A DNA stretch of 64,000 bases. It comes from Planctomycetota bacterium. GTDB lineage: Bacteria; Planctomycetota; UBA1135; UBA2386. Under the pieces are notes generated by a model. It searched no databases and was not told the origin of the DNA. It was given only the letters and a program-made list of their open reading frames with translations. Positions 44,900 through 53,749 of this stretch are shown piece by piece. Location: the NCBI GenBank assembly GCA_016713175.1, contig JADJPQ010000003.1, positions 310,001 to 374,000 of the forward strand, given 5' to 3'. Numbering within the stretch: position 1 is the first letter of the stretch; the number at the start of each line of letters is the position of its first letter. The position numbers were made by a program, and so were the translations under genes.

Positions 44900-45676
44900 T
44901 CAGTCGCCGAGAACCAGCGACACGCCCTGCGTCGCGACCGCGACCCCGAACAGCGGTCCGCCCGCCACCGCGGATAGGAAGTTCAATGGGGCTCCTCGCC
45001 TTCGAAGAGGCACCGCGGAGACTGAGCCCGACCAAACAGCCAACCCCGGTCCGATCAGGATCTCTCGGATCGTCGAAGGATCGTGGATCGCCGTGAGCAG
45101 GCGACGGTCCGCGCCGCAGTGCGGGCACACCATCACCTCAGCCCAGAAAACCCGGCGCAAGAGCTCAGCCCACCTGTAGTACCGCCCACCGCGACGACGC
45201 TTGCGCGGCGCATGCGGCACCACCCGCAACGGCGTCGGTTCCAGATCAGGCCACGACTCCTGACCGCCGCCCGCATCCCCGCTGGTGCCGCCGCCGCCGC
45301 CACTTTCACCTCGACACCCGCGCCGCCCGAACGCCGCCGACTTCGGCGATCCCGGCACCACCAGATCAGGCTGACCCGCCGCCGGCGCGAACACGCCGTG
45401 ATACGTCACCGGCGACGAACACCACTGACGGCACGCCACGAGTGTCGGCACCAACGGCAACAAGGCTCCGCACAGCGAATGCGCGACCACCACGGTGTCG
45501 GCGTCGGGAACGGCATGCGCGATCACGGCGGCATGCGCGGCAAGCCCCATGTCGGCGGCGGTCTTGGGCAATTCGGGTGCGATCGCGTGGTGGCCGAGCG
45601 CGCGCAGGTGCGCGGCCACGCGCGTCCAGCACGCGGCGTTCTGGCCGGAGCCATGCACGAGCACGAACGTGGTCAC
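44900..45676 (-). pseudogene. Alpha/beta-hydrolase N-terminus fused in frame to IS91 transposase relict
   Basis: Starts at GTG 45676, overlapping the stop of the upstream gene (GTGA). Residues 1-85 are the beginning of an alpha/beta hydrolase of the EstC/salicylate-esterase type: TTFVLVHGSGQNAACWTRVA (oxyanion HGSG) and VVVAHSLCGALLPLVPTLVA with the A-H-S-x-x-G nucleophile elbow. At about 45415 it jumps to IS91 transposase sequence (VTYHGVFAPAAG, YYRWAELLRRVFWAEVMVCP, LLTAIHDPSTIREILIG) and ends at 44900. The hydrolase has lost its Asp/His and cannot be active. The open frame of 258 codons is fortuitous. Confidence 0.8.
44969..45410 (-). mobile_element. IS91-type transposase relict (fragment 4), deleted copy
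   Basis: Two parts: 44969-45054 equals the 86-bp block at 38204-38289, and 45055-45410 equals 38492-38844 with one 3-base indel and scattered changes. The 202 bases present at 38290-38491 are missing, exactly between two CCGA tetranucleotides. The element has inserted into the alpha/beta-hydrolase gene. Confidence 0.85.
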
Positions 45677-46599
45677 TTGGGGAACCGTTCGCCGTCCCGC
45701 AGGCGCTTCTCGAAGTCGTACTCACCGCACGCGAACGAGAACTTCCAGAACGCCGGCTTGCTGCTCGCCGCGACCTGCAGCACGCGGTGCACCGACTCGT
45801 AGCGACACCACGAATCGGCGTGGATCAACAGTTCGGCGTCGCAGATCTCGAGCTTCTGCGGCCCGAACTCCCGGCTGCCGATCTTCTCGCGGCTCCGCCG
45901 CGCGAGCTCCGCGAGCAGATCGCGCAGCGGCTTGTCGTCCTCCTTCTTCGCAGGATCGAACACCGGCTTGCCGTCGAACTCGACCGCTCCGGTCTGGCGC
46001 ACGTAGATCACGCGTCGCCACGCCGCTGGCGCGTCGTCGGGCTCATTGTATTGGATCTTGGGAACCACGTGGGCGCCGCCGTCCGCGACAGGGTCCCCCA
46101 CACCCTTCGCCACGAACCAATGGCACAGCGGGCCGATCTCCGCCAGTTGCACGAACTCCATGCGGCTTGCCATCGCGTGGTCGTAGAACGACAGGACGTC
46201 GATCCAAGGCACTTCGGCATCCGGCGCGATCACCAACGGGATGGGTTCGTCCCTCTCGGCGCCGGCGGGCCGGTGCCAGTTCGACTTCTTGGCCGCCAGG
46301 GCCTGCAGTTCGCGTTCGACGGTGGCGGCGTCGACACAGACGTTCTGGCCGATGCGCCACTCGAGCTTGCGGCCTTCGATCGAGAACGCGGCCCTGGCGG
46401 CGGCGCCGTCGTCGGGCTTGGGTTCGGGGAGTCGGGGAACCTGTCTGCCGGGGTCCACGACCTGGATGCGGGCTTCGATGTGCGGGTCACTCGCGGTGAC
46501 GGCCGGCTGCTGGGCTGCGAGCGATGTCAGGGTCGCGGTGAGCGCGATGCACTGCAGGATCGTGGGCACGTGACAACGGGACCCGTGTGCGATCGTCAT
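45673..46599 (-). CDS. Secreted protein of unknown function (weak ExbD-like periplasmic region)
   Basis: 308 aa from 46599; a GTG at 46569 gives a cleaner signal peptide (VPTILQCIALTATLTSLAAQ). The central part (IGQNVCVDAATVERELQALA, PDAEVPWIDVLSFYDHAMAS) is reminiscent of the periplasmic strand-helix repeats of ExbD/TolR, but there is no membrane-embedded Asp helix. The C-terminus is aromatic-rich (FWKFSFACGEYDF). Its stop overlaps the start of the disrupted hydrolase gene. Confidence 0.65.
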   Translation of the reverse strand: MTIAHGSRCHVPTILQCIALTATLTSLAAQQPAVTASDPHIEARIQVVDPGRQVPRLPEPKPDDGAAARAAFSIEGRKLEWRIGQNVCVDAATVERELQALAAKKSNWHRPAGAERDEPIPLVIAPDAEVPWIDVLSFYDHAMASRMEFVQLAEIGPLCHWFVAKGVGDPVADGGAHVVPKIQYNEPDDAPAAWRRVIYVRQTGAVEFDGKPVFDPAKKEDDKPLRDLLAELARRSREKIGSREFGPQKLEICDAELLIHADSWCRYESVHRVLQVAASSKPAFWKFSFACGEYDFEKRLRDGERFPK

Positions 46600-46863
46600 G
46601 CACGCATGCTACCAATGCGGCGCTCCCGGCATGCCGGACCCCGCCGCCAAGCCCACTACTTCGCCCGCAACGGTGCCCACACGGCCTTGATGGCTGCTGC
46701 CAGCTCCATGGCGTCGCCCTCGGCCGCGAAGTGGCAGAAGATCAGGACACGGCCTTCCAGTCCGGTGCGGGCGGCGGCGCGGCGGCAGGTGCCTCGGCCG
46801 GCGGCCGCGTGCCCATCTGGTCCCATGCCGCGCGGATCGCCTTGGCCATGTCGACCGCTGCGC
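46600..46863 (-). other. Degenerate coding remnants, unknown
   Basis: Two short minus-strand stretches in different frames share a motif: VDMAKAIRAAWDQMG near 46815-46860 and AMELAAAIKAVWAPLRAK, ending at the TAG near 46656. They look like pieces of one or two small helical proteins with an Ala/Pro-rich linker. No start codon or family can be assigned. Confidence 0.3.
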
Positions 46864-47014
46864 CGATCAGCGAATCACCAGCACCGAGCCACGGCAGGGC
46901 ACGACGCGGCGCCCGCCGGGGGTCAGGTCGACGATCAGTTCCTGCGTTCCCTCGGCGAGGAAAACCCGTTGTCCAGCCCCGGTGCTCACCGTGCCGAGCC
47001 GCACTTCGTCACCG
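46864..47014. repeat. Right copy of 150-bp direct repeat
   Basis: Forms the 3' end of the 699-aa gene, including its stop at 46867-46869. The partner copy is at 35031-35180. Confidence 0.85.
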
Positions 47015-48966
47015 CCGCCGCTGCGCACGGCCAGCGTCGCACGCGCGAACGGCACGGCGAACTCGACGTCGACCCAGCGGCCGCGCCCTTCTCCTACGGC
47101 GTCGACGCCCGCCGCGACCTGCAACCAGCCAGTCACCTGCTCGAGGCCCTCGAGCTGCTCGCGTACGACGCCCGACCACACGCCGCCGCGTGCAATCGGC
47201 ACCTGCACTGCCGCCGGCAGCCGCGCCGTTGCCACACCGCGAGCGCCGATGGCGACCCGGCCACCGCCGATCGGTCGGCCGACGATCCGGGTCCAGACCG
47301 CGGCGGTGATCTCGCTCGCGAGCTCGCACCGTCGGCTCGACGCATCCACCGCGACCACCGTCGCGGCGAACTCGCACTGCAGGACCGGTGAGAACAACAC
47401 CGCGGGATCGCCGACGCGCGGCGGTTGCACCAGATCGATCGCGAACACCGACGCCTCGGCACCGGCCGGCGCCTGCACTTCGCCGAGGCGCAGATGCATC
47501 CCGGTCGTGTCCGGCAGCTCAGCGGCAGCGCTGCGCAACGCGACCGCCCACCGCTGCAGCTCGGGCGCGGCGACGATGATTTCGCACGACCGACCAGCAA
47601 CGACCGTGAACGGCGTCGGTCCATCGCCGACGACCCCACCGCGCAACCGCCAGATCGCCTGCCAGTCCCCCGCCGGCAGCGAGGCCGAAAACTGCTCGCC
47701 ATCGCGGGCGAACGGCCGCGGTCGCCCCGGCCCCACCGGCCGCGCCAGCAACTGCAGCACACGGGCGGCTGCCGGCCCGGCCCGCGCCCGGACGACTCCG
47801 TGCGGCACGAGCCGCCGCGGATCGATGGTCCACAGGTCCGCCGGCACTGCCGCGTCCCAGCCTTCGAACCGGCCCGCAGTCGTGGCAATCGCCAACGGCA
47901 GCATCGCGGTGGCGACCGCGCGGGGCAGGACGTGGCAGCGCGCGGCCCCCGACGTGCGTTCGGCCATCTCGAGCTGGAACTCCTCTTCGCCGCGCGGCGC
48001 GAGCATCAACCCAACCACCGGCTCCGCCGGCAGGACTTCCACCAGATCACCGGGGACCGGCAGATCCGCAGCACCGCTCGCCAGCACCAGCGGCACCGGC
48101 TCACCCGCAGTGACGGACAACGAAGCGCGCCAGAGGCCGGCCGGGCCGCACCAGCGCACGAGCCCGTCGGCGTCGGCGACGGCAGCGACCATGACGGACG
48201 GATCCGGCGCCGCGGCCGATGACAGCAGCACCTGCAGCCGTTCGCTCAATTCCGCCGAGAGACCCGCGAGTCGCAGCGCGCCGGTGTCGGCGAACGGCAG
48301 TTCGAAGCGCCGGCGCTCGCCAGGGGCGAGCGCGACCGAGTGCGCCACACACGGCAGCGCGCCGTCGGCGCGCAGCCAGGTCGGCGACAGCGTCAGCCGG
48401 TGACCGGACGGCACGGCGAGTTCGACCGGGTCGGGCGCCGTGGCCGCACCGCTGGTCCAGACGACGCCATCCGGCAAACGGACCGCCACCCGCAACGCAT
48501 CGTGCGGCGGCGGCGCGAACACCACTGCGGCGTCGGGATCGCAGGCGAGCAGCCCGAGGTCCACCCGTTCGGCCCCCGCGATCGGCAGGAGCGCGACGAC
48601 GTCGCGGAAGCCCCGCACCGCGAACCGGACGGACGTGGCCGCGGCACTGCACGAGAACTCGATCTCGGCACCCTCGACCGTGCCGATCCGTTCGCCATCG
48701 ACCTCGGCGGTCAGTGTCGTCGCCGGCAACCCGCTTTGGCTGCGCCAGACGAAGGCCGCGCGCACGCGGATCGACGCCGGGATCGATGGCGGCAAGGCGG
48801 CGTTCTCGCGCAGTTCCGCTGCTGGCGGCGGGAACGGTTGCGCCGCCTCGGGCCGCGGTGCGGGGACCGACTCGGGAGGCAGCTCGCCGCTGGTGGCCTG
48901 GCACCAGACCAACAGGCCCAGCGCGGACACCGGGATCGAGCCAATCAGGATTCTGCCCAGGCGCAT
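46867..48966 (-). CDS. Large membrane-anchored beta-rich protein
   Basis: 699 aa. The N-terminus (RILIGSIPVSALGLLVWCQA) is a membrane anchor or signal; a Pro-rich linker follows. The rest is Val/Ala/Arg-rich beta-sandwich sequence (AAFVWRSQSGLPATTLTAEV, LPDGVVWTSGAATAPDPV, RLPAAVQVPIARGGVWSGVV) without recognised catalytic residues, comparable in layout to the anchored proteins at 8132 and 39625. Its last ~48 codons are duplicated at 35031, marking the right end of the island; the gene itself is intact. Confidence 0.78.
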   Translation of the reverse strand: MRLGRILIGSIPVSALGLLVWCQATSGELPPESVPAPRPEAAQPFPPPAAELRENAALPPSIPASIRVRAAFVWRSQSGLPATTLTAEVDGERIGTVEGAEIEFSCSAAATSVRFAVRGFRDVVALLPIAGAERVDLGLLACDPDAAVVFAPPPHDALRVAVRLPDGVVWTSGAATAPDPVELAVPSGHRLTLSPTWLRADGALPCVAHSVALAPGERRRFELPFADTGALRLAGLSAELSERLQVLLSSAAAPDPSVMVAAVADADGLVRWCGPAGLWRASLSVTAGEPVPLVLASGAADLPVPGDLVEVLPAEPVVGLMLAPRGEEEFQLEMAERTSGAARCHVLPRAVATAMLPLAIATTAGRFEGWDAAVPADLWTIDPRRLVPHGVVRARAGPAAARVLQLLARPVGPGRPRPFARDGEQFSASLPAGDWQAIWRLRGGVVGDGPTPFTVVAGRSCEIIVAAPELQRWAVALRSAAAELPDTTGMHLRLGEVQAPAGAEASVFAIDLVQPPRVGDPAVLFSPVLQCEFAATVVAVDASSRRCELASEITAAVWTRIVGRPIGGGRVAIGARGVATARLPAAVQVPIARGGVWSGVVREQLEGLEQVTGWLQVAAGVDAVGEGRGRWVDVEFAVPFARATLAVRSGGGDEVRLGTVSTGAGQRVFLAEGTQELIVDLTPGGRRVVPCRGSVLVIR

Positions 48967-49111
48967 ACGACGGGCACAAGTTACCGCACTTGCCGCCGCA
49001 CCCCCTCCCCAGTCGGCGCCAGTCGCCTAGGATTTGTGAGCCGACGCCGGCCGGAATCACGCCTGGGACGGCAGCCGACCCGTCGGTCTGTAAACTCGAT
49101 TCCGGACTCCC

Positions 49112-49936
49112 ATGACCACACGCTCCGCAGTTTGGCCGTTGCTGCTCGTCTCGCTGGCAGCCGGCTGCTCTTCCAAGATCACCGAGAACATCAATCAGGA
49201 TCTGCGCAACCAGGTCGACACCATCGACGACTGCCTGCCGCCGCTGTTCGAGAAGGTGCAGGCGCTGCTCGATTTCGCCGACACCTGGCGGCTGACCGAC
49301 ACCGGCAACACCGACCCAGCCGGCGTGACCTTCGCCGAACAGCCGGACGGCACCATCGATGTCGACATCGTCGCGGCGACGTTCCGGATCGACGCCACGG
49401 TGTCGTTCTTCAGCCCGACCGGTGTGCTGCAGGACCTCAACCTCGGCAGCCCATCGTCGCTGGCCGAAGCGATCGACACCGCCGCCGACGAACTGCGCAA
49501 CCTGTTCGGCAGCAGCAATCCGTTCATGGTCGGCGCGTGGCAGTTGAGCGGCACCAACCTGGTCACGACCAATGGCGCGTTCACCGGCATCATCGGTGGC
49601 TCGACCAACCAGAACGAACTGGAAGAACTGCGCACGACGACGGCGACGCCGGCCGGCGGCCCGCCGCCGAACGCCGACGGCACGATCGAGACTTCCGGTA
49701 CGCCGGCCTGCACGCTGGTGTTCAACACCACCGGGCTGCTGACCGACGAGACCCCGACCCAGGAATTCCCGATCGGCACGCTCGATCTGACGGTGACCGG
49801 GCCGTCGGCGACCGTCGACGCAACGATGACGTTCGATGGCACCGCAGTCGCGCGCATCACGGTGACCGGCATCAACGGCCGCTTCGACTTCAACCTGAAC
49901 ACGCGCGACGTCACGTTCGTCGCCGGGGGGAACTGA
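49112..49936 (+). CDS. Lipoprotein, unknown
   Basis: 274 aa with a good lipobox (PLLLVSLAAGCSSK). The first ~60 mature residues are helical (ITENINQDLRNQVDTIDDCL), followed by a Thr/Gly-rich beta region (IDATVSFFSPTGVLQDL, NGRFDFNLNTRDVTFV). Its stop overlaps the start of the outer-membrane-barrel gene (TGATG), so both proteins are probably made together and act at the outer membrane. Confidence 0.8.
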   Translation: MTTRSAVWPLLLVSLAAGCSSKITENINQDLRNQVDTIDDCLPPLFEKVQALLDFADTWRLTDTGNTDPAGVTFAEQPDGTIDVDIVAATFRIDATVSFFSPTGVLQDLNLGSPSSLAEAIDTAADELRNLFGSSNPFMVGAWQLSGTNLVTTNGAFTGIIGGSTNQNELEELRTTTATPAGGPPPNADGTIETSGTPACTLVFNTTGLLTDETPTQEFPIGTLDLTVTGPSATVDATMTFDGTAVARITVTGINGRFDFNLNTRDVTFVAGGN

Positions 49937-50685
49937 TGCGCCGCGGTGCGCTGGTCCTGCTGCTCGCCTTGCCGGCCTGCACGACGTTCGAACCGAGCCT
50001 GCACGCCGGCTACGCCAGCCTGGCGGTCGATGGTGACATCGCCCTGACCACCGGCAGCTCGTCGACCACGGTGTCACAGGACGTCGAATCCGCATTGGGC
50101 CTCGGCGATGACGAAGGCGCTCCGTACGGTCGCCTCGCCGCCGACTTCGGCGTGCCGGTGCTGACGGTCTCGGCCTTCGGCTTCGAGCAGACCGGCCGCG
50201 GCCAGCTTGCCGCCGATTTCGGCAACGTCGCCGGCGGCGCCACCGTGTTCTCCGACTTCAGCCTGACCAACGTCAAGGCCTCCTGGCTGTTCGACATCGG
50301 CTCGGGCCCGCTCACGATCTCGCCAGGACTCGGTGTCGACTTCTTCGACCTCGGCCTCGAGGTGCGCGACGCGATCGGCATCGCCAGCGAGGACATCCAG
50401 CTGCAGGCGCCGCTGCCGCTGCTGTGCCTGCGCGCCGCACTCGACCTGAACCCCGTCGAACTGATGGTCGAAGGCGGCTACGTGCAGGTGCCCGAGATCG
50501 ATGACATCGAAGGAACGTTCTTCGATGTCGAAGGCACGCTGCGGGTCCGGCCGACCGGTTGGCTGGACCTGTTCGCCGGCTATCGCTGGATCTCGCTCGA
50601 GGCCGACGGCGTCGTCGACGGCGACGCGTTCGACACCGAACTGGAGATCAGCGGCTGGTTGGTCGGCGGCGGCATCCGCTTCTGA
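49936..50685 (+). CDS. Outer-membrane beta-barrel lipoprotein-like protein
   Basis: 249 aa. N-terminus LVLLLALPACTTFEPSLHAG carries a possible lipobox (ALPAC). The sequence then alternates polar and hydrophobic residues in short strands separated by Gly/Asp turns (LTVSAFGFEQTGRGQLAADF, FAGYRWISLEADG) and ends in WLVGGGIRF, with the terminal Phe typical of outer-membrane barrels recognised by BamA. About 8-10 strands fit the length. Coupled to the preceding lipoprotein. Confidence 0.78.
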   Translation: MRRGALVLLLALPACTTFEPSLHAGYASLAVDGDIALTTGSSSTTVSQDVESALGLGDDEGAPYGRLAADFGVPVLTVSAFGFEQTGRGQLAADFGNVAGGATVFSDFSLTNVKASWLFDIGSGPLTISPGLGVDFFDLGLEVRDAIGIASEDIQLQAPLPLLCLRAALDLNPVELMVEGGYVQVPEIDDIEGTFFDVEGTLRVRPTGWLDLFAGYRWISLEADGVVDGDAFDTELEISGWLVGGGIRF

Positions 50686-50712
50686 TCGGCAATCGCGCCG
50701 GCGCCGCGCGGG

Positions 50713-51702
50713 TCAGCGGCCCTGGGCCTTGCGCGGCGGCATGGCGTCGATCCGCACCAACGCGAGGCAACGCTTGCCGGCCAGCGGTGGCAGGGTCAGC
50801 GCCAGCACCTGCCCCGGCTTCATCTCCACCGCCGCATCGACCTTCGCAGAACTGACCTGCGGCAGCTGGATCGTGACCGGCGTGCCGACGCCGAGCGTCG
50901 TCGTGAACGTCGGGATCGGCCGCTGCAGCTCGACGAGCTGCGCCTGGACCGACAGCCCGATCGACTCCCCCAGCGACTTGCCGACCGCCTGCAACGAGAA
51001 CCCGTCCTGGATCACGTCGACGACCGGATCCGCGATCACCGTTCCCTGTGCGATCTCGACGTCGAAGTCGCGCACGTAGGCGGTCTGGTTGACGACGGCC
51101 TGCGACGACGGCCGCAACGGCAACAGGTCGACCGGCGCCACGTCGATCCGCGTGCCGTCCTTGTGGGCCAGCATCGCCTTCACGAATGCATCGGTCGCGT
51201 CGCCGGGCTCCAGCAACGTCGCATCGCCGGGCTTCGCGTCGCCCTGCTGCAGCGCCGGCAGCACCTCGATGCCGAAGGTCGCCGTCGGCAGCGCCACGAC
51301 CTGGACGACCAGGCGACCGAGCGGAATGGCGTCGGCCGCGCCATCGGCGATGAAGCGTTCCAGCCAGGCATGCTGTTCGGCGCGCCCGAGCAGCACGAGC
51401 CAGCGTTCACCGAGGATCTGCACTTCTTCGTCGGCGCGCAGTTCGGGACGCACGAAGGCGCGGACCGCCGTGCCGAGACCTTCGAGCGCCACGCGCGCCG
51501 GATTCGGCGGCGCCGGTGGTTCGCCCGGGTCGCGCGCCCCCAGGGCCGCGCCGCGGGCCACCGGCCCGACCGCGGCGAGCACCGCGCCGAGATCGTAGAC
51601 CTTGGCGATGCGATCGTCGGCGGGTGCCGGCTGCGCCGCTCCCTGGCCGGGCAATAGCGCCGACAGGATCGACCACGCCGCGAGACAAGCGATGTTCTTC
51701 AT
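50713..51702 (-). CDS. Exported protein with secretin-like C-terminal strands
   Basis: 329 aa from ATG 51702; signal peptide IACLAAWSILSALLPGQGAA. The middle contains AIPLGRLVVQVVALPTATFG and the last third LSVQAQLVELQRPIPTFTTT with KPGQVLALTLPPLAGKRC, a pattern resembling secretin-associated proteins, but the full secretin domain is absent. Third gene of a sigma / anti-sigma-like / effector operon; its ATG overlaps the stop of the membrane protein gene (ATGA). Plausible regulon member; function unknown. Confidence 0.7.
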   Translation of the reverse strand: MKNIACLAAWSILSALLPGQGAAQPAPADDRIAKVYDLGAVLAAVGPVARGAALGARDPGEPPAPPNPARVALEGLGTAVRAFVRPELRADEEVQILGERWLVLLGRAEQHAWLERFIADGAADAIPLGRLVVQVVALPTATFGIEVLPALQQGDAKPGDATLLEPGDATDAFVKAMLAHKDGTRIDVAPVDLLPLRPSSQAVVNQTAYVRDFDVEIAQGTVIADPVVDVIQDGFSLQAVGKSLGESIGLSVQAQLVELQRPIPTFTTTLGVGTPVTIQLPQVSSAKVDAAVEMKPGQVLALTLPPLAGKRCLALVRIDAMPPRKAQGR

Positions 51703-52202
51703 GGTGCAAAGGACTCTTCGAAAGCAACGGTGGACTGGAAGGTCACCGCTGGCGAAGGCCGGCCGGTGACGGTGTGACTGGTCCGCGAGTGCCGTGACAG
51801 CAGGCCTCGCTGCTGCCGGCCAACCAACGAGTTGGCGACACCCACGACGTGCGTGCTCACGACGACCGACCGGACGTCGGTCTGCGCGGCCAGGGTCGGC
51901 CACGGCACGGTGGGCGAGGCAACGGCGACTGGCCGGAACGCCGAGGCCACGAACCAGCCAAGGCCCATGGCAAGCAGCAGGCCCGCCGCGATCAGCACCG
52001 GCAACCGGCGCCATGCCGGTCGAGCTGGCCATACCGTGGTCGCGGGGACCGCAGCGACGCCGGCGAGACTGGCGCGCAGGGCGGCAAACGCCGGCAGATG
52101 TTCGGGGTGTTCCTCGAGCCAGCCGCGCAGCTGCGGATCCTCGAGCGGGTCGCCGCCGCGATCGAACGCGGCGAGCAGTTCGGTAGGCAACGACGCGTTC
52201 AT
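51699..52202 (-). CDS. Probable anti-sigma factor (single-pass membrane protein)
   Basis: 167 aa. The N-terminal ~60 residues are helical and acidic (LPTELLAAFDRGGDPLEDPQ, LRGWLEEHPEHLPAFAAL), followed by one membrane helix (LPVLIAAGLLLAMGLGWFVA) and a periplasmic tail. No HxxxCxxC zinc motif is present. Position directly after an ECF sigma gene with a 4-base overlap is the main evidence for an anti-sigma role. Confidence 0.7.
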   Translation of the reverse strand: MNASLPTELLAAFDRGGDPLEDPQLRGWLEEHPEHLPAFAALRASLAGVAAVPATTVWPARPAWRRLPVLIAAGLLLAMGLGWFVASAFRPVAVASPTVPWPTLAAQTDVRSVVVSTHVVGVANSLVGRQQRGLLSRHSRTSHTVTGRPSPAVTFQSTVAFEESFAP

Positions 52203-52744
52203 GACGTCTCCTGACGGCGTTCGATCTGCCACAGTCGCGCACGGGCGCGGTGCAGCAGCGATTTGATGGTTCCCGGCGACGACCCGGTCTCGATCGCCAG
52301 ATCGGCGATCGAACGGCCATCGCGGTGGAAGCGCAGCAGCAGATGGCGTTCACGTTCCTCGAGCCGCCCGAGCAACAGCACGGTCCGCTCGCGCGCCGCC
52401 GCGGTCGCTTCGGGCCCCGGGCCGGTCGCCACCGGATCGGCGACCAGTTCGCTCGTCGCCAGGCCGCGCTCGCGCGAGTCGAGGAAGGTGCGGAACGCGA
52501 TCCGCAGCAGCCACGAGACCATCGCGCCGCGTTGCGCATCGAACGCCGCCCGCGAGCGCCAGGCTCTGGTCAGCGTCTCCTGCACCAGGTCGTCCACGGC
52601 CATTCCCGGCTTCGCCCCACCGCCGCGCAGGTCCGACAGGAACGCACGCGCCTGCGGCATCAACGCCACGAGCTCCGCCCCGAAACCGCCGTCGGCGGCG
52701 ACGGCGAGTTCATTCGGACCAGGGCTGGCGACACGTTCTGGCAT
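52199..52744 (-). CDS. ECF-type RNA polymerase sigma factor
   Basis: 181 aa from ATG 52744. Region 2: AVDDLVQETLTRAWRSRAAF with the DLVQET helix, then MVSWLLRIAFRTFLDSRERG. Region 4: LEERERHLLLRFHRDGRSIA and HTH GSSPGTIKSLLHRARARLW. First gene of an overlapping three-gene operon with the membrane protein and the exported protein. Confidence 0.92.
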   Translation of the reverse strand: MPERVASPGPNELAVAADGGFGAELVALMPQARAFLSDLRGGGAKPGMAVDDLVQETLTRAWRSRAAFDAQRGAMVSWLLRIAFRTFLDSRERGLATSELVADPVATGPGPEATAAARERTVLLLGRLEERERHLLLRFHRDGRSIADLAIETGSSPGTIKSLLHRARARLWQIERRQETS

Positions 52745-52853
52745 GCGAAGACCCGGGCATACCGGGTCGGAGCCCTCGAGGTTGCACCCAATTGTGACCG
52801 CGATTTCGCCGCGGCGAGTTCGGTTCACCCGCCGGCGATGCCGAACCAGGAAG

Positions 52854-53747
52854 GTGTCCTCGCTTCCGGCCGATGATCGCTGGCGGTCCCGCGTGCTCGC
52901 GGTGGCTGCGGTGGCGCTCTGCGTGGTCGGAACCCTGGTCTCGTTCGATCTGGCCCAGGATACGGGTGCCTTCCTGCAGGGCCCGAAGTCCCTGGCGGCG
53001 ACGCTGATGTTCGCCACCCCGGTCGCCATCACGGCTGCGCACCTGCTGCTCGGCATCGGTGCCGCCCTCGCCTTCTGGCGCCGCCAGGATGTGGTCTGGT
53101 CGCGCCGGATCGTCCTGGTGGCGTTCTTCCTGTCGCTGCCGCTGCAGGTGCTGCCGCGGATCGTGCCGACGCGCTGGTACGTGTTTGCCGAGGCCGATGT
53201 CGCGGCGATGACCGCCGCGATGCTGACGCTGGGCGGCTTCGTCGATCTGCTGCCGCTGCTGTTGTCGGTGACGGTCGGCGTGTCCCGGGGCGGCATGCGG
53301 CAGATGCTCACCGCCGACGACGGCAATGTCGGCGCCACGCTCGCGTTCCTCGCCAACCTGCAGATGGCGTTGATCCTGTCGATCACGTTGGCCTTGCTGG
53401 AACCGCTGGGCGCTCCGGGCTGGCTGCTTGCCGGTGCGGCGCTGGCGACCCTGCATCATTCGGTCGCCGCGACGATCTGCTGTCTGTCCGCGCGAGGCCG
53501 CTGCCGGCCGCGAACGGTCACCTGGGTGCTCCGCGCCAGCCTGCTCTCCGCCCTGCTTCCCGGCATGGCCATGATCGGCCAGGGGCTCTACCAGACGCAC
53601 ATCGGTGACTATTGGCTCGTCGGCTTTGGCGACCGGAAGGCCCTCTATCCGCCGTCGCATCTGGTCATCGAGTTCGTGCAGTTCGTCGGTCGCGCCGCGA
53701 TCGCCGCACTCGCCGCGCACGACCTGCTGACGCCACGATCAGGCTGA
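52854..53747 (+). CDS. Polytopic membrane protein, unknown
   Basis: About 297 aa from GTG 52854; the open frame extends further upstream but only over antisense of the sigma gene. Roughly eight hydrophobic segments are visible (VLAVAAVALCVVGTLVSFDL, ITAAHLLLGIGAALAFW, VLVAFFLSLPLQVLPRI, GGFVDLLPLLLSVTVGV, LQMALILSITLALLEPLGA and others), with His in LHHSVAATICCL and HLVIEFVQFVGRAA. The spacing resembles heme-copper-oxidase/cbb3-type or respiratory accessory proteins, but no family is certain. Divergent from the sigma operon. Confidence 0.68.
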   Translation: MSSLPADDRWRSRVLAVAAVALCVVGTLVSFDLAQDTGAFLQGPKSLAATLMFATPVAITAAHLLLGIGAALAFWRRQDVVWSRRIVLVAFFLSLPLQVLPRIVPTRWYVFAEADVAAMTAAMLTLGGFVDLLPLLLSVTVGVSRGGMRQMLTADDGNVGATLAFLANLQMALILSITLALLEPLGAPGWLLAGAALATLHHSVAATICCLSARGRCRPRTVTWVLRASLLSALLPGMAMIGQGLYQTHIGDYWLVGFGDRKALYPPSHLVIEFVQFVGRAAIAALAAHDLLTPRSG

Positions 53748-53749
53748 GA

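Noticed and set aside
42603..45179. 858-codon plus-strand frame through the DoxX-like gene
   Set aside because: Antisense composition; minus strand has membrane helices and a signal peptide.
35031..47014. Integrase or complete transposase within the island
   Set aside because: All transposase pieces lack their catalytic N-terminal parts, and no Tyr- or Ser-recombinase motif was found.
48340..49935. Upstream part of the plus frame ending at 50685
   Set aside because: Antisense to the 699-aa gene and out of frame with the lipoprotein; the barrel starts at 49936.
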